A DNA stretch of 52,513 bases, from the NCBI RefSeq assembly GCF_938045625.1, contig NZ_CALIAV010000030.1, forward strand, positions 1-52,513. The letters run 5' to 3'. The stretch comes from an uncultured Campylobacter sp. (GTDB lineage: Bacteria; Campylobacterota; Campylobacteria; Campylobacterales; Campylobacteraceae). Shown here piece by piece: positions 18,010 to 26,628 of the stretch (the first letter of the stretch is position 1; every line of letters begins with the position of its first letter). A program made the position numbers and the translations under genes. The notes under the pieces were generated by a model. That model did no database searches. It was given only the letters and a program-made list of their open reading frames with translations, and was not told the origin of the DNA.

Positions 18010-20079
18010 TTAAATGCTTAGCTTAAATTCCTCTTTCACCTCTCCGATTTCGCTTGTTTCTATTAGTCCTCGCTTCTTTAGCTCTTTGACTAAATTTTCG
18101 GACGCTTTTTTGGTTACTTCCATATCCGCATTTATGCCGCCTGCAGCCGAAAACATCCAGTATTTGTGCATCTCGGCCCATTCGAGTAGCTTGTTTACTT
18201 TTTCCATTTTAGTATCGCTGGGTGCGACCGAAATTTTGGCTAGCTCTAGTTCTTGATGATATACGGCGATTTGCAAGACATTTTCTATATATTTTTTTAG
18301 ATTTTGTCCGCTAATGTAATTTTTTAGCTTATCTATTTTGTCGATAATTTTTACTAGCGGATCAAATAGGCTTTCGTCCACTTTGCCTTCATCTTTGATC
18401 TTCATTATCTTATCGATCTTGGGAACTAGTTCTAGGAATGTTTTTTCTATTCTTTGTTTTACTTTATTTTGAGTTTGTACTTTTTTTACGATAAATTTGT
18501 AGGCTTTGAGCAGGTCTTTGTTTGCCGTTTTTTCGCTGTTTTTTTCTATGTGCGGTAGTTTTTTTACTTTTTTATCTTTGCTAAGCTCTTCTGCGGTTTC
18601 CAAAAACGGTCTTTCGGTGCTTCCTTGTATTCTGGCGCCGCCTTCCGTGCAGTTATAGGTAGTGATTTGCTCGTTTTTAGCCTGCTCTATATCTTTTTCA
18701 AACTGATTTTTAAATTTGTCCCATATATAGGTCGTTCTTACTTCGCCTTCTCCGCCGTAAGCTTCTACGTATAGGTACTCATCAGCCTGAGCAAATGCAT
18801 GCCCGCTGGCGTGAGATTTGCCGTCCGGGGCAAAGGCTAAATCTTGACCTATTAAAATAATATTTTTATGTCCGAGGGTGTAAGCTAACTGATAAGCCTG
18901 GTTTGCCGTAGAGTGGCCGATGCCGAGATAGCCGTATTTTGGCATATTAAACGCCATTTCGCTTTGTTGCGGCCTCATCGTAAGAGTTAGGCGGCGCGGT
19001 AAAATATTATCTACCGTTTGTTTATGCGTTAGCGACGCTACTATAAAGTAAATATCTTCGTCTATTTTTTTATTTTTGTTTTTAAAAAAGCTGGACGTAG
19101 CCTCTACGCGCTCGATTGAGGTTACGTAGTCCGGTTTTATACCGTGCTTTAATAAAATAGGATACGACGCGTCAAGGCTGATAACGGTAAAATACGGCGC
19201 AAATTTTTTAAGAGTTTCTAGCTGCTTATCTAGGCTCGGTCCGGTGGATACGATGATTGCCGTATCCATGAGTCCGTGTCTTTTTTTGATCAGATCCGTA
19301 TAGCAATAGTTTGTAACCATCTCCGGAATATGCTCTATGTGGTGTTTTATACCTATTAGAGTATCGTCTATGCTATTGCCGTGAGCGACGACCATTTGGG
19401 ATATAGCCTTGGTGAAGTCTTTGTTTATTCTCACGATATCTTCATGGAAATTTTCATAAAACGGCGTGTGGATGTGTAGGTTATAAGTTTTTGCGTATGA
19501 AGAGAAAAGTTGGCTCGATACCGCAAAATAAAACTGCGAGTATGTCGCAAATTCTGAGAAAAATAAAACTAGCCTTTCGCTAATCAGTTCATCCGATAAG
19601 TCGATTAAATTTAATGCTATATAAATAATCTCTATCTCGGGCTCTACGACTATGACTTTTTGATGCGTTTCGTTTTTTAGCAAGGCTTTATAAAAAATAC
19701 CGTTGCCAAGACCGTAAAAGTACATAATAGGATATCTTTTATACTCTTTTTCGGTCGACTCTAGGATGCGTAGAACATCTTTAGCTGGGCTTTCGTAGAC
19801 GTATTTTAGGGTTTTATTATCGATGATGTTTATATCTATCGGATCTTTTCCTATAAAAACGTCGTATTTTTCGGTCTCTTTCATGCCCCAAAGGCGCGCG
19901 GCCAAAATTTCGTCCTGTTGAAAAAGCGCTTGAAGATTTTTTTTGAAAATAGGATTTGCAATATTTGTGACGGTTTCATCGATATTTTTATCGCCTTTGC
20001 TACTTGTTTGATTCTCGGGCGCGCCCTTTTTTTGCAAGCTATTTAGTTTTAGGTACTCGTCCTCTTTTTTCTTAGCCAT
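18010..20079 (-). CDS. Maf-type (MAF_flag10/DUF115) glycosylation protein
   Basis: The protein has 689 residues, in the usual range for motility accessory factors. A nucleotide-sugar-binding-like segment IIVSTGPSLDKQL sits at ~275-287 in the DUF115 core, with LIGQDLAFAPDGKSHASG at ~415-433; both are hallmarks of Maf proteins. The N-terminus and the Lys/Glu-rich C-terminal ~150 residues are helical. Maf proteins transfer pseudaminic or legionaminic acid to flagellin Ser/Thr before secretion. It starts on the last base of the pseI stop, so it is the terminal gene of the Pse operon and its donor is probably CMP-Pse. No flagellin gene lies in the window. A role on another surface protein is possible but unproven. 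Confidence 0.88.
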   Translation of the reverse strand: MAKKKEDEYLKLNSLQKKGAPENQTSSKGDKNIDETVTNIANPIFKKNLQALFQQDEILAARLWGMKETEKYDVFIGKDPIDINIIDNKTLKYVYESPAKDVLRILESTEKEYKRYPIMYFYGLGNGIFYKALLKNETHQKVIVVEPEIEIIYIALNLIDLSDELISERLVLFFSEFATYSQFYFAVSSQLFSSYAKTYNLHIHTPFYENFHEDIVRINKDFTKAISQMVVAHGNSIDDTLIGIKHHIEHIPEMVTNYCYTDLIKKRHGLMDTAIIVSTGPSLDKQLETLKKFAPYFTVISLDASYPILLKHGIKPDYVTSIERVEATSSFFKNKNKKIDEDIYFIVASLTHKQTVDNILPRRLTLTMRPQQSEMAFNMPKYGYLGIGHSTANQAYQLAYTLGHKNIILIGQDLAFAPDGKSHASGHAFAQADEYLYVEAYGGEGEVRTTYIWDKFKNQFEKDIEQAKNEQITTYNCTEGGARIQGSTERPFLETAEELSKDKKVKKLPHIEKNSEKTANKDLLKAYKFIVKKVQTQNKVKQRIEKTFLELVPKIDKIMKIKDEGKVDESLFDPLVKIIDKIDKLKNYISGQNLKKYIENVLQIAVYHQELELAKISVAPSDTKMEKVNKLLEWAEMHKYWMFSAAGGINADMEVTKKASENLVKELKKRGLIETSEIGEVKEEFKLSI

Positions 20080-21107
20080 TATATATCCTCCCTTGTGATT
20101 CTCTCGCTAAATTTTATATCTCTTTTTGCTTTTTTACCCAGTAGCCCCGGTAAAAATTTAGGGTGCAGGCCGTATCCCGGGCGTACGCTTTTTACGTTTT
20201 TTTCGCTAAAGATTTCGCCCTCTTTGATATCCGCGCAGGCGTAAAGCGATCTGGAAAAGCGGCGATTTTGCACGGCCTTGTTGTCTAGTTCGTAGTTTAC
20301 TTTGCCAAGCAGCGCTTCGGCGTCTCGCACGGCTTTTACCATTTCGCAAAATTCCCGCTCGTCCAGGCTAAAGGCCTCATCGACGCTGCGAACGCTTTTA
20401 TCTAGGATAAAGTGCTTTTCTATGACGCGAGCGCCCAGACTCACGGCGACAACTGGCGCTACGATACCTAGCGTATGGTCTGAAAAGCCGACCTCTACGC
20501 CAAATTTGCGTTTCATATCGGCGATCGTGCGTAGATTCATCCCATCAAGCGGAGCAGGGTAGCTAGACGTGCATTTTAAAAGCGCGATCCGCTCGTTTCC
20601 CGCATCTTTGCAAATTTGCACGACGTCGGCGATTTCTTGCTCGGTTGCGATGCCGGTGGAGATGATGATCGGTTTGCCCTTAAGCGCGACGTACCGCACG
20701 AAATCATAGTCCGTAACCTCAAAGCTCGCTATCTTGTAAGCGGGCGGGTCAAATTTCTCTAAAAAGTCCGCATCGTCGTTGCAAAACGGGCTAGAAAAGC
20801 AGATGAGTCCTTCGTCCCGCGCCGCTGCAAAAAGCCGCTCGTGCCACTCTCGCGGCGTCAGAGCTTTCCCGTATAGCTCGTATAAATTTGCCCCGTCCCA
20901 CAGCCCGCCTTTTATCATGAAGTCCTCGTCGCGCGAATCTAGCGTGAGGCTATCAGGAGTGTATGTTTGCAGCTTTATAGCATCCGCGCCCGCGCGCTTG
21001 GCGGCTTTTATCGTGTCAAGCGCCGTTTGCAGGCTGCCAGAGTGATTTGCCGAGAGCTCGGCGATGATAAATACCTTTTCGTCCGTGTCGAAATTTGCTA
21101 TTTTCAT
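20079..21107 (-). CDS. pseI: pseudaminic acid synthase
   Basis: The 342 residues begin with a NeuB-family TIM barrel (FIIAELSANHSG ~14-25, AGADAIKLQTYTPDSL ~40-55, STGIATEQEI ~149-158, GFSDHTLG, EKHFILDK). A C-terminal antifreeze-like/SAF domain follows (RRFSRSLYACADIKEGE ... RPGYGLHP) at ~283-342. It condenses 2,4-diacetamido-2,4,6-trideoxy-L-altrose with phosphoenolpyruvate to form pseudaminic acid. The choice of PseI over NeuB or LegI rests on the complete set of pse genes beside it. It starts 8 nt after the pseH stop and runs into maf. Confidence 0.93.
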   Translation of the reverse strand: MKIANFDTDEKVFIIAELSANHSGSLQTALDTIKAAKRAGADAIKLQTYTPDSLTLDSRDEDFMIKGGLWDGANLYELYGKALTPREWHERLFAAARDEGLICFSSPFCNDDADFLEKFDPPAYKIASFEVTDYDFVRYVALKGKPIIISTGIATEQEIADVVQICKDAGNERIALLKCTSSYPAPLDGMNLRTIADMKRKFGVEVGFSDHTLGIVAPVVAVSLGARVIEKHFILDKSVRSVDEAFSLDEREFCEMVKAVRDAEALLGKVNYELDNKAVQNRRFSRSLYACADIKEGEIFSEKNVKSVRPGYGLHPKFLPGLLGKKAKRDIKFSERITREDI

Positions 21108-21115
21108 AAATTTTC

Positions 21116-21592
21116 CTAACTTTTAGCCATTATATCAAGTTTGCGTAAAGATAACGACATATAGCTCATTCGCTCGTCGCGCCCGTAAATTTCAAAGCCG
21201 AATTTTCGGTATAGCGTGATCGCTTTTTCGTTTTCGTTGTAGGCGCATGATTTTAGTTCGCCGACTTTAAGCGTTTTGGCGGCGTATTCTACGATTGTTT
21301 GCATTAGGATTTTGCCTTTGCCTTTTAGCTCTGGATTTGCGTAAATGCCAAATTCGCACGAGTCCGCCGCGATACCTACGAAATCGATCACGCCGATGTA
21401 GTCGCTATCCTCTTTTACTAAAAAATATCTTTTCGTTTCGTCGTTTTTCAAATTTGCGATAAATTTTCTGTGTTCTTGCTCGCTCACGCTTTTGTTTTTC
21501 ATATATTTTGCGACTCGCTCGTCGTTTCGCCAGCGCAAAATCATCAAAATTTGCTCGTCCGTTAGGTCGGTAAAATTTATAAGTTCAAGCAT
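21116..21592 (-). CDS. pseH: UDP-4-amino-4,6-dideoxy-N-acetyl-beta-L-altrosamine N-acetyltransferase
   Basis: A GNAT-fold acetyltransferase of 158 residues from ATG 21592 (MLELINFTDL). The frame opens farther upstream at 21637, but that would add 15 residues and a 61-nt overlap with pseG. The shorter start matches the ~157-residue C. jejuni protein. The FGIYANPELKGKGKILMQ segment is the acetyl-CoA-binding motif, followed by SCAYNENEKAITLYRKFGFE, a typical GNAT ending. It acetylates the 4-amino group made by PseC. It overlaps pseG by 16 nt. Confidence 0.88.
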   Translation of the reverse strand: MLELINFTDLTDEQILMILRWRNDERVAKYMKNKSVSEQEHRKFIANLKNDETKRYFLVKEDSDYIGVIDFVGIAADSCEFGIYANPELKGKGKILMQTIVEYAAKTLKVGELKSCAYNENEKAITLYRKFGFEIYGRDERMSYMSLSLRKLDIMAKS

Positions 21593-22437
21593 ATCTCGTC
21601 CGACTCGTAGATCTCGCGCCTGTTTGCCGCTAGCCACTGCGCCATCTCGTTTTGATTGTCCGCGACGCGCACGGCTTTAAATTTAGCGCCCAAAACCAGC
21701 GCTTCGTTTACGAGCGAGCTGGCCGAAATCACCAAAATTTCGCTCTCGTTCATCAGTCGCGCGACCTCGTTTGAGTTTATAAAAAGGCTAAAATTTGGCT
21801 CGCTATCCGCTAAAATTTGCAAATTTGATAAATTTACGTTCGCGCTCGTCGTAATGACGGCCACTTTTTTGTTTTTAGCGAGCAAATTTGAGGCGATTTT
21901 AGCCGTTAAATTTAGCGCGTCAGTGCCACCTAGCACGATGAGGTAATTAAATTTTTTCTCGCGTTTGATTTTTGCTTCGCCATAAAACTCGCTCCTAACT
22001 AGCGGCGAAAATATTAGCTCGCAGCCTTTCGGCACTAGATTTGCGTATTTTTGGGGCTGGGCGTAGATATTTACGTTTAGCAAGTAGTCACAAAAGTGCT
22101 CTTTGTAGTTGTCGTCAAAGCTTAAAATTTGGACGCTCGTTTGCTCTTTGATTAGCTTTTCGTCCGCCGCGCTAATGCCGTAATGATCGATCACCAGAAG
22201 CTCAAATTTATGCTCTTTTATCAAATTTACCAGCTCATTTACATCCGCGCTTTTTAGCGTAAAAACGGGGTAGGGTATCTCGCTCGCTAGGCTACCCGGC
22301 AGATCAATACAAGCAAAGCTAACGTCTTTAAAATTTTGCGCCAAGATAAGGTCGCGTCTAACGTGTCCGTGCCCGATTTTCGAGCCACTATCGGCGCGGA
22401 TGAGGGTTTTTAGGTTTGAGATTTTGTCAAAATTCAT
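21577..22437 (-). CDS. pseG: UDP-2,4-diacetamido-2,4,6-trideoxy-beta-L-altropyranose hydrolase
   Basis: A GT-B-fold hydrolase of 286 residues, related to MurG. The N-terminal IRADSGSKIGHGHVRRDL carries the GxGHxxR pattern with the catalytic His (~23-25). The later LVLGGTDALNLTAK, SANVNLSNL and SASSLVNEALVLG segments form the UDP-binding half. It removes UDP from the diacetamido sugar nucleotide before PseI acts. Most bacterial homologues have a Gly-Gly-rich motif in the same place. It overlaps the preceding small membrane protein gene by 11 nt. Confidence 0.9.
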   Translation of the reverse strand: MNFDKISNLKTLIRADSGSKIGHGHVRRDLILAQNFKDVSFACIDLPGSLASEIPYPVFTLKSADVNELVNLIKEHKFELLVIDHYGISAADEKLIKEQTSVQILSFDDNYKEHFCDYLLNVNIYAQPQKYANLVPKGCELIFSPLVRSEFYGEAKIKREKKFNYLIVLGGTDALNLTAKIASNLLAKNKKVAVITTSANVNLSNLQILADSEPNFSLFINSNEVARLMNESEILVISASSLVNEALVLGAKFKAVRVADNQNEMAQWLAANRREIYESDEICLNL

Positions 22438-22651
22438 CGAGTTTTTCCGCTAAATTTAAAATCCTAAGCGTCAAACATACGGCAGCGATGAGGTAAACGG
22501 CACCGGCCGCGGCGAAAAACAGGATCTGAACCTCGTTTAGCCCGCGATAGCTGGCCGCCAGATAAAAGATGTGCAAGATCCCCGCAACCGCAAAGATCTG
22601 CATGAGCGTTCTAGCTACCGATATTTTGGCTTTTATGTAATCTTTTTGCAT
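22427..22651 (-). CDS. small two-helix membrane protein in the pse operon
   Basis: A 74-residue protein that I do not recognise. A short basic N-terminus (MQKDYIKAKISVAR) leads into two hydrophobic segments (~16-34 and ~42-63) split by a short polar loop (SYRGLNEVQ). The C-terminus is charged (NLAEKLDEF), giving a likely N-in/C-in topology. It lies 6 nt after the pseF stop and overlaps the pseG start by 11 nt, so it is embedded in the operon and likely co-translated. It is absent from the six-step pathway as known. It could tether the soluble Pse enzymes to the membrane or be unrelated. Confidence 0.7.
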   Translation of the reverse strand: MQKDYIKAKISVARTLMQIFAVAGILHIFYLAASYRGLNEVQILFFAAAGAVYLIAAVCLTLRILNLAEKLDEF

Positions 22652-22657
22652 TTTTCC

Positions 22658-23353
22658 TCAGCGGTAATTTATCTCGTAAAGCTTCTGCGCAAACTCGAAA
22701 TCCTCGGGCGTGTCGATGTCGCAGACCAAATTTCGCGGCAGCAAAAATGCCCTTGAGTGCGGCGCAAAGATCGGTTTTTTCTCCAGCCACGCCTCGCGCC
22801 TGCCGAAATAAAACGCGCCTGCGTCGTGATAAGCTCGCTCTAGATCTTGCGAGCGAGTGAGCGCAAACTGCGAATAAAACATATTTACGGCGCCGTTTTG
22901 CTCTAGTCTGATCGCGCGTTGGATGGGGAAGCTAAACGCGGTCGCTGAAAATAAAAACTCACACCCGGCTTCCTCAAATTTGCCGTAAGCTTCGCGTAAA
23001 ATTTCTCCCGTGATGAGGGGCGCGGTCGCGTAAAGGCAACAGACATGAGAGTATCCGCCGCCTAGCCTTCTCGCCGCGTCCGCTACGGCGTCGCTGCTCG
23101 TGGCGTAGTCGTCGCTCAGCGCAGCGTCCCTCATAAACGGAACTTGAGCGCCGAATTTGACTGCGACGTCCGCTATATCGGCGTCGTCGGTGCTCACTAT
23201 GACGCGCTCAAAAACGCCCGAATTTAGCGCCGCCTCGATACTGTAAGCTATCAGCGGCTTGCCTAAAAAATCTTTAACGTTTTTGCGCGGTATGCGCTTG
23301 CTGCCGCCGCGAGCCGGGATGACGCAAAGGGCGCGATTTTGGTTATCTCTCAT
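22658..23353 (-). CDS. pseF: CMP-pseudaminic acid synthetase (pseudaminate cytidylyltransferase)
   Basis: A CMP-sugar synthetase of 231 residues from ATG 23353 (MRDNQNRALCVIPARGGSKRIPRKN). The frame is open to 23395, but that start overlaps pseC and has extra non-family residues. The signature PARGGSKRIPRKN binds CTP. PLIAYSIEAAL, VSTDDADIA, FMRDAALSDDYA and LYATAPLI follow in family order. It activates pseudaminic acid to CMP-Pse. It starts 13 nt after the pseC stop. Confidence 0.92.
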   Translation of the reverse strand: MRDNQNRALCVIPARGGSKRIPRKNVKDFLGKPLIAYSIEAALNSGVFERVIVSTDDADIADVAVKFGAQVPFMRDAALSDDYATSSDAVADAARRLGGGYSHVCCLYATAPLITGEILREAYGKFEEAGCEFLFSATAFSFPIQRAIRLEQNGAVNMFYSQFALTRSQDLERAYHDAGAFYFGRREAWLEKKPIFAPHSRAFLLPRNLVCDIDTPEDFEFAQKLYEINYR

Positions 23354-23366
23354 TAAATTTACCGCC

Positions 23367-24497
23367 CTAAACCCTGCAGCCTTGCGGCGTATCAAAGCTC
23401 TTTAAAACCTCAAAAAGCGCGTCTGCGACGAAATTTGCGTCCTCTAAACTCATGCACTGATGGCACGGGATGCTAAGCTCGGCGGCGTAAAAGTCCTCGG
23501 CGCTAGGCACCGAAATATCGCCGTAGCGCTCTCGGTAAAAGCTAAATTTATAAGTCGGCTTGTAGTGTACCTGCACGCCGATACCGCGCTCGTGAAGGGC
23601 GGCAAAGATGTCCTCTTTGGCGCACCAAAATTGGCGAAAGAGCAAGATAGGGTATAGGTGGCGCGAACTAACGACGCCGCCGGGTAGCCTCACGGTGCTA
23701 AAATACGGGTTTTTCTCAAATTTTTCGTCGTAAAATTTGGCGATTTTCTCGCGCGCCGCGATAGTTTCGTCTAGTCTTTTTAGCTGATTTAGCCCTAGCG
23801 CGCAGGCGACGTCGGGCAAGCGGTAGTTGTAGCCAAGCACGGTCTGGTCGCTATCCCAGAGACGTTTTTTGGCTATGCCGTGCGAGCGGTAGAGGCGTGC
23901 TAGGCGCGCTATCTCGTCGTCGTTTGTTGCTAACGCGCCGCCCTCAAAGGTCGTTAGCGGCTTAACGGGGTGAAAGCTAAAAATGCTAACGTCCGCTTTT
24001 GCGCCGACTTTTACGCCGCCTTGAGAGCTGCCTAGCGCGTGCGAAGCGTCGTCAAGCACCTTTATGCCGCGCTGCTTGGCTAGTTTTAAGATGGCGTCTA
24101 AATTTACTGGATTGCCGCCGAAATCAACCGCCGTTATGACTTTGGTTTTGGGCGTGATGAGGTTTGTTAGCGCGTTTTCGTCGATATTTCCATCAAATTT
24201 GACGGGCGCAAATTTAACCTCAGCTCCAGCCATCAATGCCGCATTTGCCGTCGCCGCAAACGTGATGGGCGTAGTTATCACCTCGTCGCCCTCTCTTACG
24301 CCTAGCGCAAGATATGCGACGTGAAGTGCCGACGTCGCCGAGTTCATCGCTACGACGTGCTTTACGCCGACGTATTTTGCGATCGCCTGCTCAAATTCGC
24401 CGACCTTGTCGCCGCCCGTTAGGATATCGTCTTTTAGGGCGCTCACGACGACGGCGATGTCGGAGTCGGTGATTTGTTGTCTGCTGTAGGGTATCAT
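23367..24497 (-). CDS. pseC: UDP-4-amino-4,6-dideoxy-N-acetyl-beta-L-altrosamine transaminase
   Basis: A PLP-dependent DegT/DnrJ/EryC1 aminotransferase of 376 residues. It opens with IPYSRQQITDSDIAVV. VAMNSATSALHVAYLALGV is the PLP-phosphate loop, VLDDASHALGS carries the PLP Asp, and SFHPVKPLTTFEGGAL holds the Schiff-base Lys. It transfers an amino group to C4 of the PseB product. The ~200 bp separating it from pseB (24498-24699) hold no convincing gene on either strand. Confidence 0.93.
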   Translation of the reverse strand: MIPYSRQQITDSDIAVVVSALKDDILTGGDKVGEFEQAIAKYVGVKHVVAMNSATSALHVAYLALGVREGDEVITTPITFAATANAALMAGAEVKFAPVKFDGNIDENALTNLITPKTKVITAVDFGGNPVNLDAILKLAKQRGIKVLDDASHALGSSQGGVKVGAKADVSIFSFHPVKPLTTFEGGALATNDDEIARLARLYRSHGIAKKRLWDSDQTVLGYNYRLPDVACALGLNQLKRLDETIAAREKIAKFYDEKFEKNPYFSTVRLPGGVVSSRHLYPILLFRQFWCAKEDIFAALHERGIGVQVHYKPTYKFSFYRERYGDISVPSAEDFYAAELSIPCHQCMSLEDANFVADALFEVLKSFDTPQGCRV

Positions 24498-24699
24498 TTT
24501 TGTCCTTTTTCGGCTTGTCTTTTTGGCGGCTCGTCTTTTTTGCTTATACTTCGTTAAAATCTCGCTCGCCTGCGGTCATTACCTATATGGTAACTCCCTT
24601 GTCTCACTCGATTTTGCCTCGTCTAAGCAAAAAATACTTCGCCTCGTTTTTTTATAAAATTTTAGATTTCGGCTCAAATTTTGTAAATTTCAGTCAAAT

Positions 24700-25698
24700 T
24701 TATTTACTCGCCTCAATCATCTCCAAAAGTCCGTCTTTATCTAGCCAAATTTTATTTTTATCAGAGCTGTACTCGAAATTTTCCTCCACGAGATGCCCTT
24801 TTTCGCCCAGCGCGTTTATGCTAAAGTCGTCGTCCTTGCTCGTAAATTTAATCGACGGACTGATCACGTAGTGGTCGTCAAACTCGTAGGTTAGGTGCGC
24901 GTCGTCCTTGCCGACCATGACCTCGTGCATCTTTTCGCCCGGGCGGATGCCGATTATTTTTACGCCAAGATGTGGCGCCATGGAGCGAGCAAGCTCTATC
25001 ATCGTCATCGATGGGATTTTAGGGATGAAAATTTCGCCGCCCTTCATACGCTCGAAGTTTTTAAGTACGAAATTTACGCCTTGTTCTAGCGTGATCCAAA
25101 AGCGCGTCATATCCGCGTGCGTGATCGGTAGCTCTTTTACGCCTTCTGCGATCAGTCTCTTAAACAGCGGCACGACCGAGCCGCGCGAGCCCACGACGTT
25201 ACCGTAGCGAACGACGCTAAAGCGCGTCTTTTTGCTACCCGCGATGTTGTTTGCCGCGACAAAAAGTTTATCGCTAGCAAGCTTGGTCGCGCCGTATAAA
25301 TTTACCGGATTGCACGCCTTATCAGTCGAGAGCGCGATGACCTTGCTCACGCCGCACTCTAGCGCCGCGTCGATGACGTTTTGCGCGCCACCTATATTGG
25401 TTTTTATGCACTCCATCGGGTTGTATTCTGCGATAGGTACGTGCTTCATAGCTGCCGCGTGGATGACGTAGTCGATGCCGTTCATCGCGGTCATCAGGCG
25501 CTTTTCGTCGCGCACGTCGCCGATGAAAAATCGCATCGCGGGGTCTTTAAAAACCTGCGCCATCTCGTATTGTTTTAGCTCGTCGCGAGAGTAGATGACT
25601 AGCCTTTTTGGTTTAAATTTGGAGAGTAAAATTTCGGTGTATTTCTTGCCGAATGACCCGGTGCCGCCGGTGATGAGGATGGATTTTCCGTTAAACAT
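24700..25698 (-). CDS. pseB: UDP-N-acetylglucosamine 4,6-dehydratase (inverting)
   Basis: An SDR-superfamily protein of 332 residues. GGTGSFGKKY is at 11-20 (NADP site), IHAAAMKHVP at ~80-89, and STDKACNPVNLYGATK at ~124-139 supplies the catalytic Asp-Lys and Tyr. The FlaA1/PseB-type core includes RYGNVVGSRGSVVPLF and PGEKMHE. It starts pseudaminic acid synthesis by dehydrating UDP-GlcNAc with C5 inversion. It is the first gene of the operon. The 176-nt gap to dcd has no -10 box clear enough to call. Confidence 0.93.
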   Translation of the reverse strand: MFNGKSILITGGTGSFGKKYTEILLSKFKPKRLVIYSRDELKQYEMAQVFKDPAMRFFIGDVRDEKRLMTAMNGIDYVIHAAAMKHVPIAEYNPMECIKTNIGGAQNVIDAALECGVSKVIALSTDKACNPVNLYGATKLASDKLFVAANNIAGSKKTRFSVVRYGNVVGSRGSVVPLFKRLIAEGVKELPITHADMTRFWITLEQGVNFVLKNFERMKGGEIFIPKIPSMTMIELARSMAPHLGVKIIGIRPGEKMHEVMVGKDDAHLTYEFDDHYVISPSIKFTSKDDDFSINALGEKGHLVEENFEYSSDKNKIWLDKDGLLEMIEASK

Positions 25699-25874
25699 TT
25701 ATTTTTGCCTTTCGCGGCTCGTTTTTGCCGTACGTCGCAAATTTTAAATTTGTCTCGTCTGACGAAAAAGATTCGCTGTTTATTTAAATTTTATTCAGCC
25801 GGAGCAAAAACCGTGCCTTAAATTTGATTCAAAATTTAGCTCGTTAAATTTGTTTAGGTGCGGTATTTTTGCTT

Positions 25875-26435
25875 TTACTTCAAAATCCTAGGCAGGGTTA
25901 TGCCTTCTTGCGCCTGATATTTTCCTTTTTTGTCCGCATACGTCACTTCGCACGGCTCGTCGCCCTCGATAAACAGTACCTGCGCGATACCTTCGTTCGC
26001 GTAAATTTTAGCCGGCAGCGGCGTCGTATTTGAAATTTCTATCGTGATGTGCCCCTTAAATCCGGGCTCAAAAGGCGTGACGTTTACGATGATGCCGCAG
26101 CGAGCGTAGGTGCTTTTGCCTAGGCAGATGGCTAGTACGTTATCGGGCATGTTAAAGTACTCGATAGTGCGCGCTAGGGCAAACGAGTTTGGCGGGACGA
26201 TGCACACGTCTCCTTTAAAGTCCACCACGTTTTTTTCATCGAAATTTTTTGGATCGACCACGGTGCCGCCGATGTTCGTAAAGATTTTAAACTCGTCGCC
26301 CACGCGGATATCGTAGCCGTAGCTGGACACTCCGTAGCTAACCACGCCGCGTCCGACTTGCTCCTCGGCAAACGGCACTATCATAGCCTTTTCGTGTGAC
26401 ATTTTGCGTATCCAGGCGTCAGATTTTAGCCCCAT
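25875..26435 (-). CDS. dcd: dCTP deaminase
   Basis: The protein has 186 residues, as is usual for the trimeric enzyme. The family core GKSTYARCGIIVNVTPFEPG, followed by HITIEISNTTPLPAKIYA, contains the catalytic Glu and the substrate-binding residues. It deaminates dCTP to dUTP for thymidylate synthesis. In C. jejuni dcd also sits directly before pseB, so this is conserved neighbourhood and not part of the glycan pathway. Confidence 0.95.
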   Translation of the reverse strand: MGLKSDAWIRKMSHEKAMIVPFAEEQVGRGVVSYGVSSYGYDIRVGDEFKIFTNIGGTVVDPKNFDEKNVVDFKGDVCIVPPNSFALARTIEYFNMPDNVLAICLGKSTYARCGIIVNVTPFEPGFKGHITIEISNTTPLPAKIYANEGIAQVLFIEGDEPCEVTYADKKGKYQAQEGITLPRILK

Positions 26436-26462
26436 TTTTTACCTTTATTTTAAATTTAAGCG

Positions 26463-26471
26463 ATTATAACA
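26463..26471 (-). promoter_or_regulatory. extended -10 of dcd
   Basis: On the minus strand this reads TGTTATAAT, a perfect TGnTATAAT box ~28 nt before the dcd ATG. It faces away from the autotransporter promoter. Confidence 0.65.
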
Positions 26472-26586
26472 TAATTTAAATTTACGTAAAATTTGAGTGC
26501 CGTTTTGCGCTAAAATTTATCAAGTTTGAATATTTTACTAGTAAATTTTCTTATCTTTTATAATTAATCTTTAAATTAAAGCAAAG

Positions 26587-26628
26587 TATAATAACATATT
26601 TTAAATTCTCTTAAACGAAAGGAATATA
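26587..26628 (+). promoter_or_regulatory. promoter -10 and RBS of autotransporter protease
   Basis: TATAAT lies at 26587-26592 after an A/T-rich run, and AAAGGAA at ~26617-26623 precedes the ATG at 26629. Together with the dcd promoter it forms a divergent promoter region of 193 nt. Confidence 0.6.

Noticed and set aside
21593..21637. Longer start for pseH
   Set aside because: It would add 15 residues absent from the family and a 61-nt overlap with pseG; ATG 21592 gives the family length.
23354..23395. Longer start for pseF
   Set aside because: It overlaps pseC, and the CTP-binding PARGGSKR motif then sits too far from the N-terminus; ATG 23353 fits.
24500..24871. 123-codon plus-strand open frame between pseC and pseB
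   Set aside because: It runs through the 3' end of pseB in antisense, has no RBS or family motif, and its content reflects the opposite strand's codon pattern.
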